63,934 nucleotides of DNA from Rubellimicrobium mesophilum DSM 19309 (GTDB lineage: Bacteria > Pseudomonadota > Alphaproteobacteria > Rhodobacterales > Rhodobacteraceae): NCBI RefSeq assembly GCF_000600335.2, contig NZ_KK088554.1, forward strand, positions 152,281 through 216,214, given 5' to 3'. Below, one piece after another: positions 1 to 9,037 of the stretch (positions are counted from its first letter, which is position 1; each line of letters begins with the position of its first letter). The notes beneath the pieces are model-generated. The model was not told the origin of the DNA. It was given only the letters and a program-made list of their open reading frames with translations, and did not search any database. The position numbers and the translations under genes were made by a program.

Positions 1-1121
1 CCGACACCCGGCACGTGCAAGTCACGGTGCACATGGAGAACAGCGCCGGCAAGCACATCCGCAACCTGGACCGCACGATGGTGGATCTCGGCTTCAACGC
101 CGCCGCCAAGGCGCACAAGTACGACATCACACTCACCGGCAAGAGCGCGGTCTTCCGGGTGGACGGCGGAGCGGTGGCCACCTTCGACGCCTCCGACATG
201 CCCGGCGGCGTCTGGTACAGCGGCAACCTGCGCAGCGTCGTCAACCTGTGGGCGGGCGACTCGCGCTACAACACCTGGTCCGGCGTCTACTCGCCTCTGT
301 CTTCACCCATCAAGGCGCGCATCGTCGACGCCAGCGTGCGCGATGGCGACGTGTCCAGCACGCCACCGTCGCAGGGCACCAGCGGCGCCGACATTCTCAA
401 AGGCACCAACGGCAACGACGTCTTGAGTGGGTTGGGTGGCAACGACTCGCTCGCCGGCGGCCTCGGCAACGACAAGCTGTATGGCGGGGCCGGCAGCGAC
501 AAGCTGAGCCTTGATGATGGCAGCGATTACCTCGACGGCGGCGCGGACAACGACTGGCTGGTCGCCGCAGGCAGCACGGGCGTGACGGTGAACCTTGGCG
601 TGACGACCGCGCAAGGGACGGGACGGGGCTGGGATACCATCCGTGGCATCGAGGACGTTGAAGGGAGCTCGGGTGCGGATACGCTCCTCGGCAACAGCGG
701 TGGCAACTCCCTCAAGGGCGGGGCCGGAAACGATGTCCTCCGCGGTCAGGCCGGCGCCGATACCCTCAACGGCGGTCTAGGACGCGATGTCCTGTCGGGT
801 GGCTCGGATTCGGCGCGCGACGTGTTCGTCTTCAACGCGGTCGCGGAAAGCGCCCTCGGAGCAACGCGGCACGATGTCATCAACGATTTCAGGCGCGGCG
901 TTGATGACATCAGCCTGAGCGGCATTGATGCCAACACCCACGTGGCCGGCAACCAAGCTTTCCAGTGGGGCGGCAGCACCGCCAAGGCCTATGGGCTCTG
1001 GACCGTCGACAGCAGCAGCAGCATCCTGCTCAAGGGCGATGTGACGGGCGACCGCGTGGCCGACTTCGAGATCCAGGTCAACGGGATCCATGCCCTGGAC
1101 ACAGGCGACCTCCTGCTCTGA
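1..1121 (+). CDS. GH16-like glycanase with RTX calcium-binding repeats (5' partial)
   Basis: The reading frame is open to the left edge of the window, so only the C-terminal part is present. The first ~105 residues look like the end of a GH16 (laminarinase/licheninase-type) jelly roll: HKYDITLTGKSAVFRVDG followed by the PGGVWYSGNLRSVVNLWAGD stretch. The GH16 catalytic ExDxxE motif would lie upstream and is not seen. Residues ~120-270 hold at least four GGxGxDxLxGG-type hemolysin repeats (GNDVLSGLGGNDSLAGG, GNDKLYGGAGSDKL and others), the calcium-binding RTX roll of proteins secreted by type I systems. The last ~100 residues resemble the usual RTX C-terminal module (DVFVFNAV.ES, DVINDFRRG.DDISL). 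It is probably a secreted polysaccharide hydrolase; its exact substrate cannot be inferred. It ends before a strong hairpin. Confidence 0.8.
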   Translation, partial: DTRHVQVTVHMENSAGKHIRNLDRTMVDLGFNAAAKAHKYDITLTGKSAVFRVDGGAVATFDASDMPGGVWYSGNLRSVVNLWAGDSRYNTWSGVYSPLSSPIKARIVDASVRDGDVSSTPPSQGTSGADILKGTNGNDVLSGLGGNDSLAGGLGNDKLYGGAGSDKLSLDDGSDYLDGGADNDWLVAAGSTGVTVNLGVTTAQGTGRGWDTIRGIEDVEGSSGADTLLGNSGGNSLKGGAGNDVLRGQAGADTLNGGLGRDVLSGGSDSARDVFVFNAVAESALGATRHDVINDFRRGVDDISLSGIDANTHVAGNQAFQWGGSTAKAYGLWTVDSSSSILLKGDVTGDRVADFEIQVNGIHALDTGDLLL

Positions 1122-1155
1122 TCGGGCGGGCGGCCGAGAGGGGTGGCTGCCCTGG

Positions 1156-1185
1156 GCCACTCCCGGTCGTCTGACCGGGAGTGGC
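1156..1185. terminator. Intrinsic-type terminator hairpin
   Basis: A perfect 13-bp stem (GCCACTCCCGGTC / GACCGGGAGTGGC) with a 4-nt loop lies 35 bases after the stop codon of the GH16-RTX gene. It is followed by a short pyrimidine run (TCTTCCC). It could also end transcription of the tiny minus-strand gene that stops at 1194. Confidence 0.75.
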
Positions 1186-1193
1186 TCTTCCCA

Positions 1194-1256
1194 TTAGGCC
1201 GCCAGCACCGTCAGCAGAAGGATCATGCCGCCGACCACGAACAGGACAAGCTTCAC
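1194..1256 (-). CDS. Candidate 20-residue membrane peptide
   Basis: A GTG-started 20-codon frame encodes a single hydrophobic helix, MKLVLFVVGGMILLLTVLAA, ending in TAA. A perfect GGAGG ribosome-binding site sits five bases upstream of the GTG (plus-strand bases 1262-1266), which is the main reason to list it. It could be a small transmembrane protein of unknown role. There is no homology that I recognise, and peptides this short occur by chance, so confidence is low. Confidence 0.3.
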   Translation of the reverse strand: MKLVLFVVGGMILLLTVLAA

Positions 1257-1781
1257 CCAGACCTCCACAGGCGGCCCAGCACCGAGCGGGTCCCACGTCC
1301 GGGGACTATAGACCAAGGGCAGGGTTTGCGGACAGGGTGTCCACCCGGCCTGTCTGGGAGGCCGGGACCGGGCATTCTGACCTAAAAGGGCGTAGGCCCA
1401 GTGCTCCCGCATACCACGAGCTGCATGCAGGTCGCCGATGGGCCGAGCGAGTCCGTTTGTCTGCTGAGCATCAGCGGCACGCGTCAGGCGGATGCAGACG
1501 ATCAAGACTCACTCGCCGACAGCCGCGCGACCTCTATGTGCCGATCGTGAGGGTCCGTGGTCCCCTCGCATGGTGATGTCCAAGTCGCATTCCCTTGGAT
1601 GCCGCCACAGACTCCTGCGCTCAGAACACTGGGGCGCGGGGGTCTGGCTCTCCGGGGGCAGGAGGGTCGGCGTCGGCGATCCGCTGACAGCCAGCAGAGG
1701 GTCCGTCGAGCGAATCGACCAAAAGGCGCTGACGCGCTATCCTCACGAGGGCGTGAGGAACCCGGACAGGGAGAAACCAAC
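1257..1781. other. Intergenic region, no gene recognised
   Basis: I find no convincing coding frame, RNA gene or repeat here. Overlapping frames on both strands are rich in Arg, Pro and Gly, as expected of non-coding high-GC DNA. The promoter of the small protein at 1782 should lie at its right end. Confidence 0.5.
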
Positions 1782-1943
1782 ATGGGACGCAATCGTCTCG
1801 TCACGATCATCGTGGCCGTTGTCATCGTGCTGCTTCTGCTTTGGCTCTTTGTAGGCATTGGCGATGAAGCGGCCGAGACGGCGACCGAGGGGGTCGATGC
1901 CACGGCACCCGCGGCAGAGGGAGCGGCCGAGCCGGCCGACTAG
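1782..1943 (+). CDS. Small single-pass membrane protein, unknown function
   Basis: This 53-residue protein has a charged N-terminus (MGRNR), one strong transmembrane helix (residues ~6-26, VTIIVAVVIVLLLLWLFVG), and an acidic Ala/Glu/Thr-rich tail that would be periplasmic or cytoplasmic. The start is supported by GGGAG eight bases upstream of the ATG. Similar short helix-plus-acidic-tail proteins are common in alphaproteobacteria, but I do not recognise a named family. It stands alone and is followed by a 7-bp hairpin at 1988. Confidence 0.6.
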   Translation: MGRNRLVTIIVAVVIVLLLLWLFVGIGDEAAETATEGVDATAPAAEGAAEPAD

Positions 1944-1987
1944 ACACGCACTCCGGAACAGCATCGCGCGATCGATCGGCCAGTTCA

Positions 1988-2004
1988 GCGGACACGCTGT
2001 CCGC
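1988..2004. terminator. Short perfect hairpin, possible terminator
   Basis: GCGGACA / TGTCCGC forms a perfect 7-bp stem around a 3-nt loop, 45 bases after the small membrane protein gene. There is no T-tract, so its function as a terminator is an inference. Confidence 0.35.
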
Positions 2005-2106
2005 CATGCCTGTCGGTGGTGCCTTCCCTCAGCCCATGAGCCGGAGTGCGTTGGTGGAGGCCTGTGCCCCCGGCATCTGTGCCTCTGACCTCTGGTCGCC
2101 TGTGGC

Positions 2107-2775
2107 TCACTCGGGCAGCTCGCTGTCGACGGAGAGGACGCGGCGGATCTCGTCCGAGCGGAAGCCGATCATCGAGGGGGTGCGGCGTCCCGGCAGGAGG
2201 GCCACGTCGTAGAGCTCGCGCACGACGCCCTGGAGGCGCAGCCAGTGCACGACGTCGCCGGTGGCGAGGTCCACCACCATCAGCCCGCACCGGGGCGCCA
2301 CCCGCTCCCGCTCCAGCCGGTCCTGGAGCGGCAGGCCCGCGAAGGTGCGGTTCTCGCGCGGCTCTGAGAGGCCGACCACCGCGCAGCCCCCACAAAGGCC
2401 AGCCCGCGCAGGAAGCCGGGCAGGAAGGCCAGGGGTGTGAACCGTCCCGCCGCCAGATCCACCCAGCCGAACTCCCCCGTGCCGGAGTTGAGGACGTAGA
2501 GCCGCCGCCCGTCGGTGTGCCACCGCGGCGAGTGGGGCATGGAGAGCCCTTCGCAGACCACCTCGCCCGAGGGCACCTCCAGGACGACGCCGCCCTCGGT
2601 GCGGTGCTCGCGCCAGCCGTCGGTCACGTTGGTGGTGGCCACGGCCGTGGCGTAGGCGGGGGCGCCGTTGCGCAGGGCGAGGCCGTTGAGGTGGCAGCGG
2701 TCCTCGGCCGCCAGGCGCGACAGGAACGGCGGCTTCCAGAGCGCGGTGAAGCTGTGGGTCTCGCTCGCCCGCGCT
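2107..2775 (-). pseudogene. TIGR03032-family protein, truncated and frameshifted
   Basis: Two overlapping minus-strand frames together match the C-terminal half of the uncharacterised TIGR03032 family. Recognisable blocks in order are FTALWKPPFLSRLAAEDRCH, LNGLA, GLSMPHSPRWH, LNSGTGE, LPGFLRGLAFVG, then in another frame VVGLSEPRENRTF, ELYDVALLPGRR and IGFRSDEIRR. The switch near 2390 falls in a run of five G (minus strand) and is repaired by adding one G. The N-terminal ~170 residues normal for this family are missing; upstream lies an unrelated secreted-protein fragment in a third frame. I therefore read it as a degraded gene. The family's function is unknown. Confidence 0.65.
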
Positions 2776-2983
2776 GCCCTTGGGCGCGCTTCACCAGCAG
2801 GTGCGCCCGCTCGAGAGGATCACTGGCCTCGGTCAGGGCCGCGTCGCAGGCGAGCAGGCGTGCCGTGGAGGATAGGCCAAGAGGCGTCAGGCAGGTCCCT
2901 GGAGCGTCGGCCAGAGCGGCTCCAGGCCCCGAGGAAAGGACAACAAGAGAGAGAACACAGCGCAGGACCTTGGGGGTAAGCAT
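2776..2983 (-). pseudogene. N-terminal fragment of a secreted, TPR-like protein
   Basis: An ATG at 2983 opens a frame with a clear signal peptide (MLTPKVLRCVLSLVVLSSG, cleavage probably near ALA-DA). About 45 residues follow that resemble the first helix pair of a tetratricopeptide protein (STARLLACDAALTEASDPLE). Useful coding then ends, and the DNA continues out of frame into the TIGR03032 remnant. The junction suggests a deletion that joined the start of one gene to the end of another. There is no functional assignment. Confidence 0.4.
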
Positions 2984-3520
2984 CGACAGAACCTCGCATG
3001 GGCCCGGCCAGAGTAGATGCCGCTCCCAGTGACGCAAGCCACCGTTGGGTCCCAAGCTGTGGAGACGCAAGCGGGTAGCTTGGCCGCCACCCTGCTCTTT
3101 TGGGGTCGTGGTTGCTGCCGTGAGGACTGTGTGACCGGAGGCGAACATCTCCGGCACGCGAATTGCAGGACTTGGAATCTCCCCACGTCGCCATGGTTGA
3201 GGCGCTGAGGGAGTTTGGTCGCCCCCTCGTCGCGGCAGGACCACCGGGAGTCAGCTCCTCTCAGCCCGGAGCCGCGGCCCCTGCCCCTCGCACCGTCGTA
3301 TTCAGCTGAGCACGGGGGACAGGGGCCTGAACCAGCATGAATGTGCAAGCTGGTACCCAGGGTCTCACGGCACCCTTGCAACCATTTCCTGCCTGAGGAG
3401 TTGCTTCAGATTACGCCTCTTCGGTCGGAAGGACGGGGCCCGGCGCGAGCCGAGGGGTTTGGACAGGTGGAGCAGGTGGCTCCCGGGTTTGGGGCAACGA
3501 CATTGTCGCAAAGCGATTCG
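2984..3520. other. Intergenic region before sensor kinase
   Basis: I recognise no RNA gene or operator. The kinase frame stays open upstream to an ATG at 3341, but those 60 extra residues have no domain character and no clear ribosome-binding site, so I treat them as probably untranslated. Confidence 0.35.
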
Positions 3521-5311
3521 ATGGCTGGGGCGGGGCTGCTGGCCGCGTTGCCGGTCCCCGTCTACACGACGGACCCCGAAGGGCATCTCACGTTCTTCAA
3601 TGACGCGGCGGCCGAGCTTTGGGGCCACCGGCCGGAGATCGGCTCGAGCCGGTGGTGCGGATCGTGGAGGCTGTTCCGGCCCGACGGGGAGCCACTGGCG
3701 CACGAGGATTGCCCGATGGCGGTGACCTTGAGGGAGGGCCGCCCCGTGCGCGGCCTCGAGGCCGTGGCCGAGCGGCCGGACGGCACGCGGGTCCCGTTCA
3801 GGCCCTATCCGAGCCTGCTCAGGGACGCGGATGGGCGCGTCACCGGCGCCATCAACCTCCTGGTCGACCTCACCGAGCAGAGGCAGGGCGTCATCGCGTC
3901 CGAGCGGCTGGCGGCCATCGTCTCGTCGTCCGACGACGCCATCATCAGCAAGACGCTGAGCAGCGAGATCACGTCCTGGAACGCGGGCGCGACGCGCATC
4001 TTCGGCTATGAGCCCGAGGAGATGATCGGCCAATCCATCCTTCGGCTCATTCCTCCCGACCTGCAGCACGAGGAGGCGGAGATCCTGTCGAGGCTCCGCC
4101 GTGGCGAGCGCATCGACCACTACGACACGGTGCGCGTCACCAAGGACGGACGGCGCATCGACGTCTCGCTCACGGTCTCTCCCGTGCGGGACGGCGCCGG
4201 CGTGATCGTCGGGGCGTCCAAGGTGGCCCGGGACGTCAGCGACAGGAAGCGGCACGAAGAGATGCAGCGTCTGCTGTTCGACGAGCTCAACCACCGCGTC
4301 AAGAACACGCTGGCGACGATCCAGTCCATCGCCAGCCTGTCGCTGCGCCGGTCGGCCAGCCCGAGGGAGTTCGTCAGAAGCTTCAACGGCCGGGTGCAGG
4401 CGCTGGCCAAGGCGCACGACCTGCTCGTGCAGGGCAAGATGCGATGCGCATACCTCCATGACCTCGTGCGCGAGCAGGTGACCCTCGGCTCAGCCGACGC
4501 GAGCCGCATCAGCCTCGCCGGACCGGTCGTGAAGCTCGATGCCCGGTCCGCGGTCCAACTGGCCCTGGTGCTGCACGAGCTGGCCACGAACGCGCACAAA
4601 TACGGTGCCCTCTCCGTGGCGAGCGGTCATCTCGCGATCGGCTGGCAGCTCCAGGCGGGCGCGACGCCGCACCTCGGCCTGGACTGGACGGAGACAGGGG
4701 TGCCCGGCGTGGGCGCGCCGACCAGGCGCGGGTTCGGCAGCACGTTGATCGAACGCTCCCTGGAGGCCCTCGAAGGCCAGGCGGCCATTCGCTACGGTGC
4801 CGATGGCCTCGTCTGCGAGATCAGGATGCCGCTGGCGGAGCTGGACGAGCGGGCGCCCGGCGACGAGGAGTGGAGCCGAGGCGCGACGGACAAAGGGGCG
4901 GGCCTGTCGCAGAGGCGGACGGCCGAACTCCAGGGCACGCGGGTCCTCATCGTCGAGGACGAGCCGCTGGTCGCCATCGACATGGAGGAGCAGTTGAGCG
5001 CCTGCGGCGCGGCGATCGTCGGCCCAGCCGCATCGGCCGACCAGGCGCTGCAGATCATTGCGGAGTCGTCGTTCGACGTGGCCCTGCTCGACGGGAACCT
5101 GGGCGGCCATGGCGTCGACGAGATCGCGGCCGCCCTGACCAGGAGGAACATCCCCTTCGCCTTCGCGACAGGCTATGGCGCCGAGGGGCTGCCGCGATCG
5201 TTCCAGCAGGTCAGGGTCCTTGCGAAGCCGTTCAGCGAAGAGCAGTTGATCAGCATGGTTCTGATCCTACTGGAGGAGCGCCAAGGTCCGCTGCGGGTGG
5301 TCTCGGGATAA
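3521..5311 (+). CDS. PAS-PAS-HWE/HisKA_2 histidine kinase with C-terminal receiver
   Basis: This is a soluble hybrid sensor kinase of the alphaproteobacterial HWE/HisKA_2 type. Residues ~1-115 form a PAS domain (AALPVPVYTTDPEGHLTFFN) with a PAC-like tail, and ~130-240 a second PAS (ERLAAIVSSSDDAIISKTL). The phosphoacceptor is His258 in FDELNHRVKNTLATIQ; the ATPase part shows HELATNAHKYGALS and a G box (RRGFGSTLIERSLE). From ~residue 475 comes a CheY-like receiver (VLIVEDEPLVAIDME) with the phosphoacceptor Asp524 in ALLDGNL and the KPF lysine (LAKPFSEEQ). There are no membrane segments, so it senses a cytoplasmic cue. The start at 3521 is a choice; an in-frame ATG at 3341 is possible. Kinases of this class often feed the PhyR/EcfG general stress response, which cannot be shown here. 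Confidence 0.85.
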   Translation: MAGAGLLAALPVPVYTTDPEGHLTFFNDAAAELWGHRPEIGSSRWCGSWRLFRPDGEPLAHEDCPMAVTLREGRPVRGLEAVAERPDGTRVPFRPYPSLLRDADGRVTGAINLLVDLTEQRQGVIASERLAAIVSSSDDAIISKTLSSEITSWNAGATRIFGYEPEEMIGQSILRLIPPDLQHEEAEILSRLRRGERIDHYDTVRVTKDGRRIDVSLTVSPVRDGAGVIVGASKVARDVSDRKRHEEMQRLLFDELNHRVKNTLATIQSIASLSLRRSASPREFVRSFNGRVQALAKAHDLLVQGKMRCAYLHDLVREQVTLGSADASRISLAGPVVKLDARSAVQLALVLHELATNAHKYGALSVASGHLAIGWQLQAGATPHLGLDWTETGVPGVGAPTRRGFGSTLIERSLEALEGQAAIRYGADGLVCEIRMPLAELDERAPGDEEWSRGATDKGAGLSQRRTAELQGTRVLIVEDEPLVAIDMEEQLSACGAAIVGPAASADQALQIIAESSFDVALLDGNLGGHGVDEIAAALTRRNIPFAFATGYGAEGLPRSFQQVRVLAKPFSEEQLISMVLILLEERQGPLRVVSG

Positions 5312-5416
5312 AGGCGGTCCTGATGCCTGGGTCTATGCCACTCTAACAGGCGCCCCCGAGAGGGTCATGGTCGAGCCACAAGAGGTCACTGGCAGCCTCC
5401 CTTGGAAGGTACTTCA

Positions 5417-5439
5417 CTTCAGTCCAAGGGAGACTGAAG
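5417..5439. other. Hairpin between kinase genes
   Basis: CTTCAGTC / GACTGAAG forms a perfect 8-bp stem with a 7-nt loop, midway between the two kinase genes and about 100 bases after the first stop. It lacks a T-run; it may be a weak terminator or an operator. Confidence 0.3.
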
Positions 5440-5544
5440 CTGACCCCTGGCGACAGCTCCACCGCAATCGGATCGTCAGGAACTCCGATATTGACCGGCC
5501 GCGGAGGCGAGGGTTGGGTGATCTTGGGGGAATTCGGGGGCACC

Positions 5545-7990
5545 ATGACGGAGCGATTGCATCCGGCCATCACCGGAGCTGGTCAAGATGGGCTGGAGCC
5601 GGCTCTCCAGACCATACTGGATGCGCTTCCCACGATGGCTTTCATCACGGATGCGGAGGGTGCGGTCCTTTACGCGAACCGACTTTGCCGGGACTACGCC
5701 GGTCTCTCGGTCGAGGCGCTGGCGGGAGAAGGGTGGAAGCCTCTCGTCCACCCTCATGACCGCGAGCGGGCGGAAACTGCATGGGCTGCGGGTTTGGCCC
5801 TCGGCGCACCGGTCGAGATTGAGTACCGCCTTCGGCGGGCCGACGGCGCGGAGCGCTGGTTCCGAGGTCGTCTGGCGCCACAGGCCGACAGCAATGGCAA
5901 CGTCGGGAGCTGGCTGGGCACGCTGTCCGACATCCACGACCTGAAGATAGCCGAAGCCAAGGCACGTGAGGCAGAGGCTTGGCGGCGCCTAGCGCAGGAA
6001 GCCTCGGGGGTGGGCACATTCGACTGGAACCCCATCACACAGGAGCTTCGCTGGTCGGCCGAATGCAAGACCGTCTTCGGCTTCCCAAGCGAGGCGGAGA
6101 TCACCGATGGGCTGTTCCTGTCCCGCCTGCATCCCGAGGATCGTCCTCTGGTCGTCGAACGGATCGAGCGTGCATTCGATCCGGCGGGCTCGGGTGAATA
6201 CCGTAGCCAGCATAGGTCGCTCTGGCCTGACGGCACCATCCGCTGGATCGAGGCGCGCGGTGGCGTGAGCTTTGAGGAAGTGGATGGCCAGCGTCGCGCC
6301 GTCCACTTCATCGGCACCGTCCTCGACATCACCGAGGCCAAGCGCATCGAGGAGACGCTGGCGCGGCAGCGGCAAGAACTCCAGATGCTGACCGATGCCC
6401 TGCCGGTGCTGATCTCCTACATCGACGCCGATCACCGTTACCAGTTCGTCAACAAGGTCTACGAGAGCTGGTTCCCGCGGCGGCGGGAGGAGGTCATCGG
6501 CCGACCCGTGCGGGACATCATCGGCGAGGCGGCCTATGCCTTGGCCGCGCCTCACATCGACGCAGCCTTGCGTGGCGAGAGGATCCGGTTCGAGCAACTG
6601 ATGCCGTACGCCGATACAGAGCCTCGCCACATCGAGGTGGAATATGTGCCACGGGTCGGTGTCGATGGGAATGTCGAAGGCATCTATGGCCTGGTGCAGG
6701 ACATCACCGCCCGCAAGGCCAGCGAGGCTGCCCTCCAAGATATCAATGATGTGCTCGAGCACCGGGTGGCCAATGCTATCACCGAGCGCGAGCAGGCGGA
6801 GGAGGCGCTCCGCCAAGCCCAGAAGATGGAGGCCATCGGCCAGCTCACCGGTGGGATCGCGCACGACTTCAATAATCTGCTCACGCCCATTGTGGGTGGG
6901 CTCGACGTCATCCGGCGACGCGTCACGGACGAGCGATCTCAGCGCCTCATCGAAGGAGCTCTTCAATCCGCCGAGCGGGCCACCACTCTGGTCCAGCGGC
7001 TCCTTGCTTTTGCCCGCCGTCAGACCCTGCAGCCCCGTGCCGTGTCTGCGGCGGGGCTTCTCCAGGGCATGCAGGAGCTGATCGACCGTAGCCTCGGCCC
7101 AACAATCGAGGTGCTGGTCGACGTCCCTGTTGACCTTCCACCGGTGCTCGTGGATCCCAACCAGCTCGAGCTCGCGCTCCTGAACCTTGCGGTGAATGCC
7201 CGCGATGCGATGCCGGAGGGCGGACGGCTCACGATTTCAGCCCAGGCTCTACCGGCCTCGGACTGCCGGGTCCCGGGCTTGTCGCCAGGAACATACGTGC
7301 GCCTGTCGGTAACTGATACCGGGGAGGGAATGGACGAGGCCACACTGAAGCGAGCGGTCGAGCCCTTCTTCAGCACCAAGGGCACTGGTAAAGGCACGGG
7401 GCTCGGACTCTCGATGGTTCATGGCCTCGCCGCTCAGTTGGGCGGGCTCTTCAAGCTGTCGAGCCGCGTGGGCGAGGGCACCATGGCCGTGTTATGGCTC
7501 CCAGTGGCAGAAACGCCGGCCCAGTCTCAGATCTCGAGAGAGGACGTGGCCCCAGGGTCCTCGCAGCCTGCGATGATCCTTGTGGTCGATGACGAGGAGC
7601 TGGTGCGCCAGTCTGTCGAGGAGGGGCTGCAAGAGCTCGGGTATAGGGTCGTTCCAGCGAATTCTGCCGAGAAGGCCCTCGAGTTGGTGCGGGCCGGACT
7701 TCGGCCGGATGCTCTGGTGACCGACCACATGATGCCTGGGATGTCGGGGGCGCAGCTCGCCTCGGAACTCCGTAGGTGCTTACCTGGGCTTCCCGTGCTC
7801 CTGATCACGGGGCTACGACTGAACCCTTCCCCCGCGCAGGTACGAAGGGCTTGTTGTCCTTGCCAAGCCGTTCCGCCACGGCGATATGGCGGTGCTGCTA
7901 GCGGAGATGCTGACAAGGGACAGCACCGTCGTGCCGCTCCGAACGTCTGTCAATGCAGGCTCGAATGTAGGGTCCGCGGGATCGACGTAG
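5545..7990 (+). CDS. PAS hybrid histidine kinase with receiver, frameshifted near its end
   Basis: Three PAS/PAC units come first (residues ~20-140, [20 protein letters not shown]; ~150-270, [13 protein letters not shown]; ~280-400, [20 protein letters not shown]). A coiled coil follows, then HisKA with His440 in [14 protein letters not shown], a HATPase_c domain ([28 protein letters not shown]), and a receiver beginning [11 protein letters not shown] with Asp727 in VTDHMMPGM. The frame breaks at about 7810-7845. The +1 frame then continues as [19 protein letters not shown] and ends at a TAG at 7990, restoring the receiver's conserved lysine. The uncorrected frame runs on to 8034. The start at 5545 follows a G-rich stretch. 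It is cytoplasmic and closely similar in kinase core to the protein at the right edge, so the two are paralogues. Confidence 0.8.
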
Positions 7991-8034
7991 GCCATGTCCG
8001 ACGGAGCTGCCCGCCTGGGGCATACCCTAACTGA

Positions 8035-8611
8035 CCCAGGACCTACTATCCGAGACCTGGTTCCGTTGGTGCAAAAGGTGCCGAGAGACGCACGTCGATC
8101 GGCATGACCTTCGGCCCGGGCCGAGTTGGCTTGGGCGATTGTGATGCAGTCACTTGCGGCAGGCGAATCGCCTCGGTGCAGTGTCCTTGGCCGGCCCAGG
8201 CCTGCCGGCTGCAGCCCTCAATCCGGCTGAAGCATTGTTCCACAGTTGTAACCATTATCTTGCGTGAGTTGGCAATAAGACCATCGATGCAACACAGGCG
8301 AATTTCTCCACCGCAGGTTGCAGTTGTTTCAGGGATCTCAGTCAGCTGTTCGCCGATCTCAATCAATCCGTCATTGCTCGAAAGCAGAGACGAAATTCTA
8401 GCTCAGATTGAGTGGATTGCGCCCAAAACTCGCGCCGAAGTTGAACGACGTAACGCCCGGATGACAACGCTAGGGCTTTGTATCAGCGTCTAGAACAGTC
8501 CTGGGGTATGACCACGGGTGGCACCCTATGACGGGCCTTTACCGCTGGGAAGACGGCCATAAAAAGGCAATACCATGACAGGCAGTCGGTCACCCCAAAA
8601 GGAAGTCAGAC
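8035..8611. other. Intergenic region with lower GC than its surroundings
   Basis: Roughly 8225-8480 is visibly less GC-rich than the rest of the window and contains only a weak plus-strand frame with no family resemblance. I see no tRNA, riboswitch or Flp pilin gene. The promoter of the TadE/TadG pair is expected near its right end; GGAAG at 8601 serves as the TadE ribosome-binding site. Confidence 0.4.
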
Positions 8612-9037
8612 TTGCGAGAACCATGTGTTTGCCTGACCCGCTTCGCCAGACGGTTTGCCCGTGACGAGAATGGCGCGGTTACCGTCGAGGCGGTTATCTG
8701 GATCCCGTTCTTCTTCTTTATCCTGATGCTGATCACGGATGCCTCGCTGGCCTTCTTCAGCCGAGCTGAAGCCTTTCGCATCGTCCAGAACTACAACCGG
8801 GCCTACTCGGTCGGTGACCTCACCAAGACAGGTGATGTTGAGACCCGGATCGAAGGGGCGTTCACGCGAAGCAAGAACGACGACGCCACCACGACCGTGA
8901 GCGCGGACAAGACGGTCGTTACGACGCAACTGAGCTACCCGATTGGGGATGTGATGGTCTTCACCACGCTGGGGCTGCCGAGCACCTGGAGGATCTCGGT
9001 GAGCTCGGAGCATTACGTGGAGTGGCCCAATCCATGA
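8612..9037 (+). CDS. TadE-like pseudopilin / Flp pilus assembly protein
   Basis: This 141-residue protein has the TadE-like N-terminus: a basic stretch, the sequence FARDENGAVTVEAVIWIPFF with the conserved Glu of class III prepilin-like proteins, then one hydrophobic helix (~residues 25-45) and a small periplasmic domain. The start is a TTG at 8612, preceded by GGAAG six bases upstream; no in-frame ATG precedes the conserved region. Its stop overlaps the TadG start in an ATGA junction, so the two are co-translated. TadE and TadG are minor pseudopilin-like components of the Tad (tight adherence) secretion machine. No other tad genes lie in the window. Confidence 0.8.
   Translation: MREPCVCLTRFARRFARDENGAVTVEAVIWIPFFFFILMLITDASLAFFSRAEAFRIVQNYNRAYSVGDLTKTGDVETRIEGAFTRSKNDDATTTVSADKTVVTTQLSYPIGDVMVFTTLGLPSTWRISVSSEHYVEWPNP

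Noticed and set aside
3341..3520. 60-residue N-terminal extension of the HWE kinase
   Set aside because: Open frame but without domain features or a good ribosome-binding site at 3341; the PAS domain begins right after the ATG at 3521.
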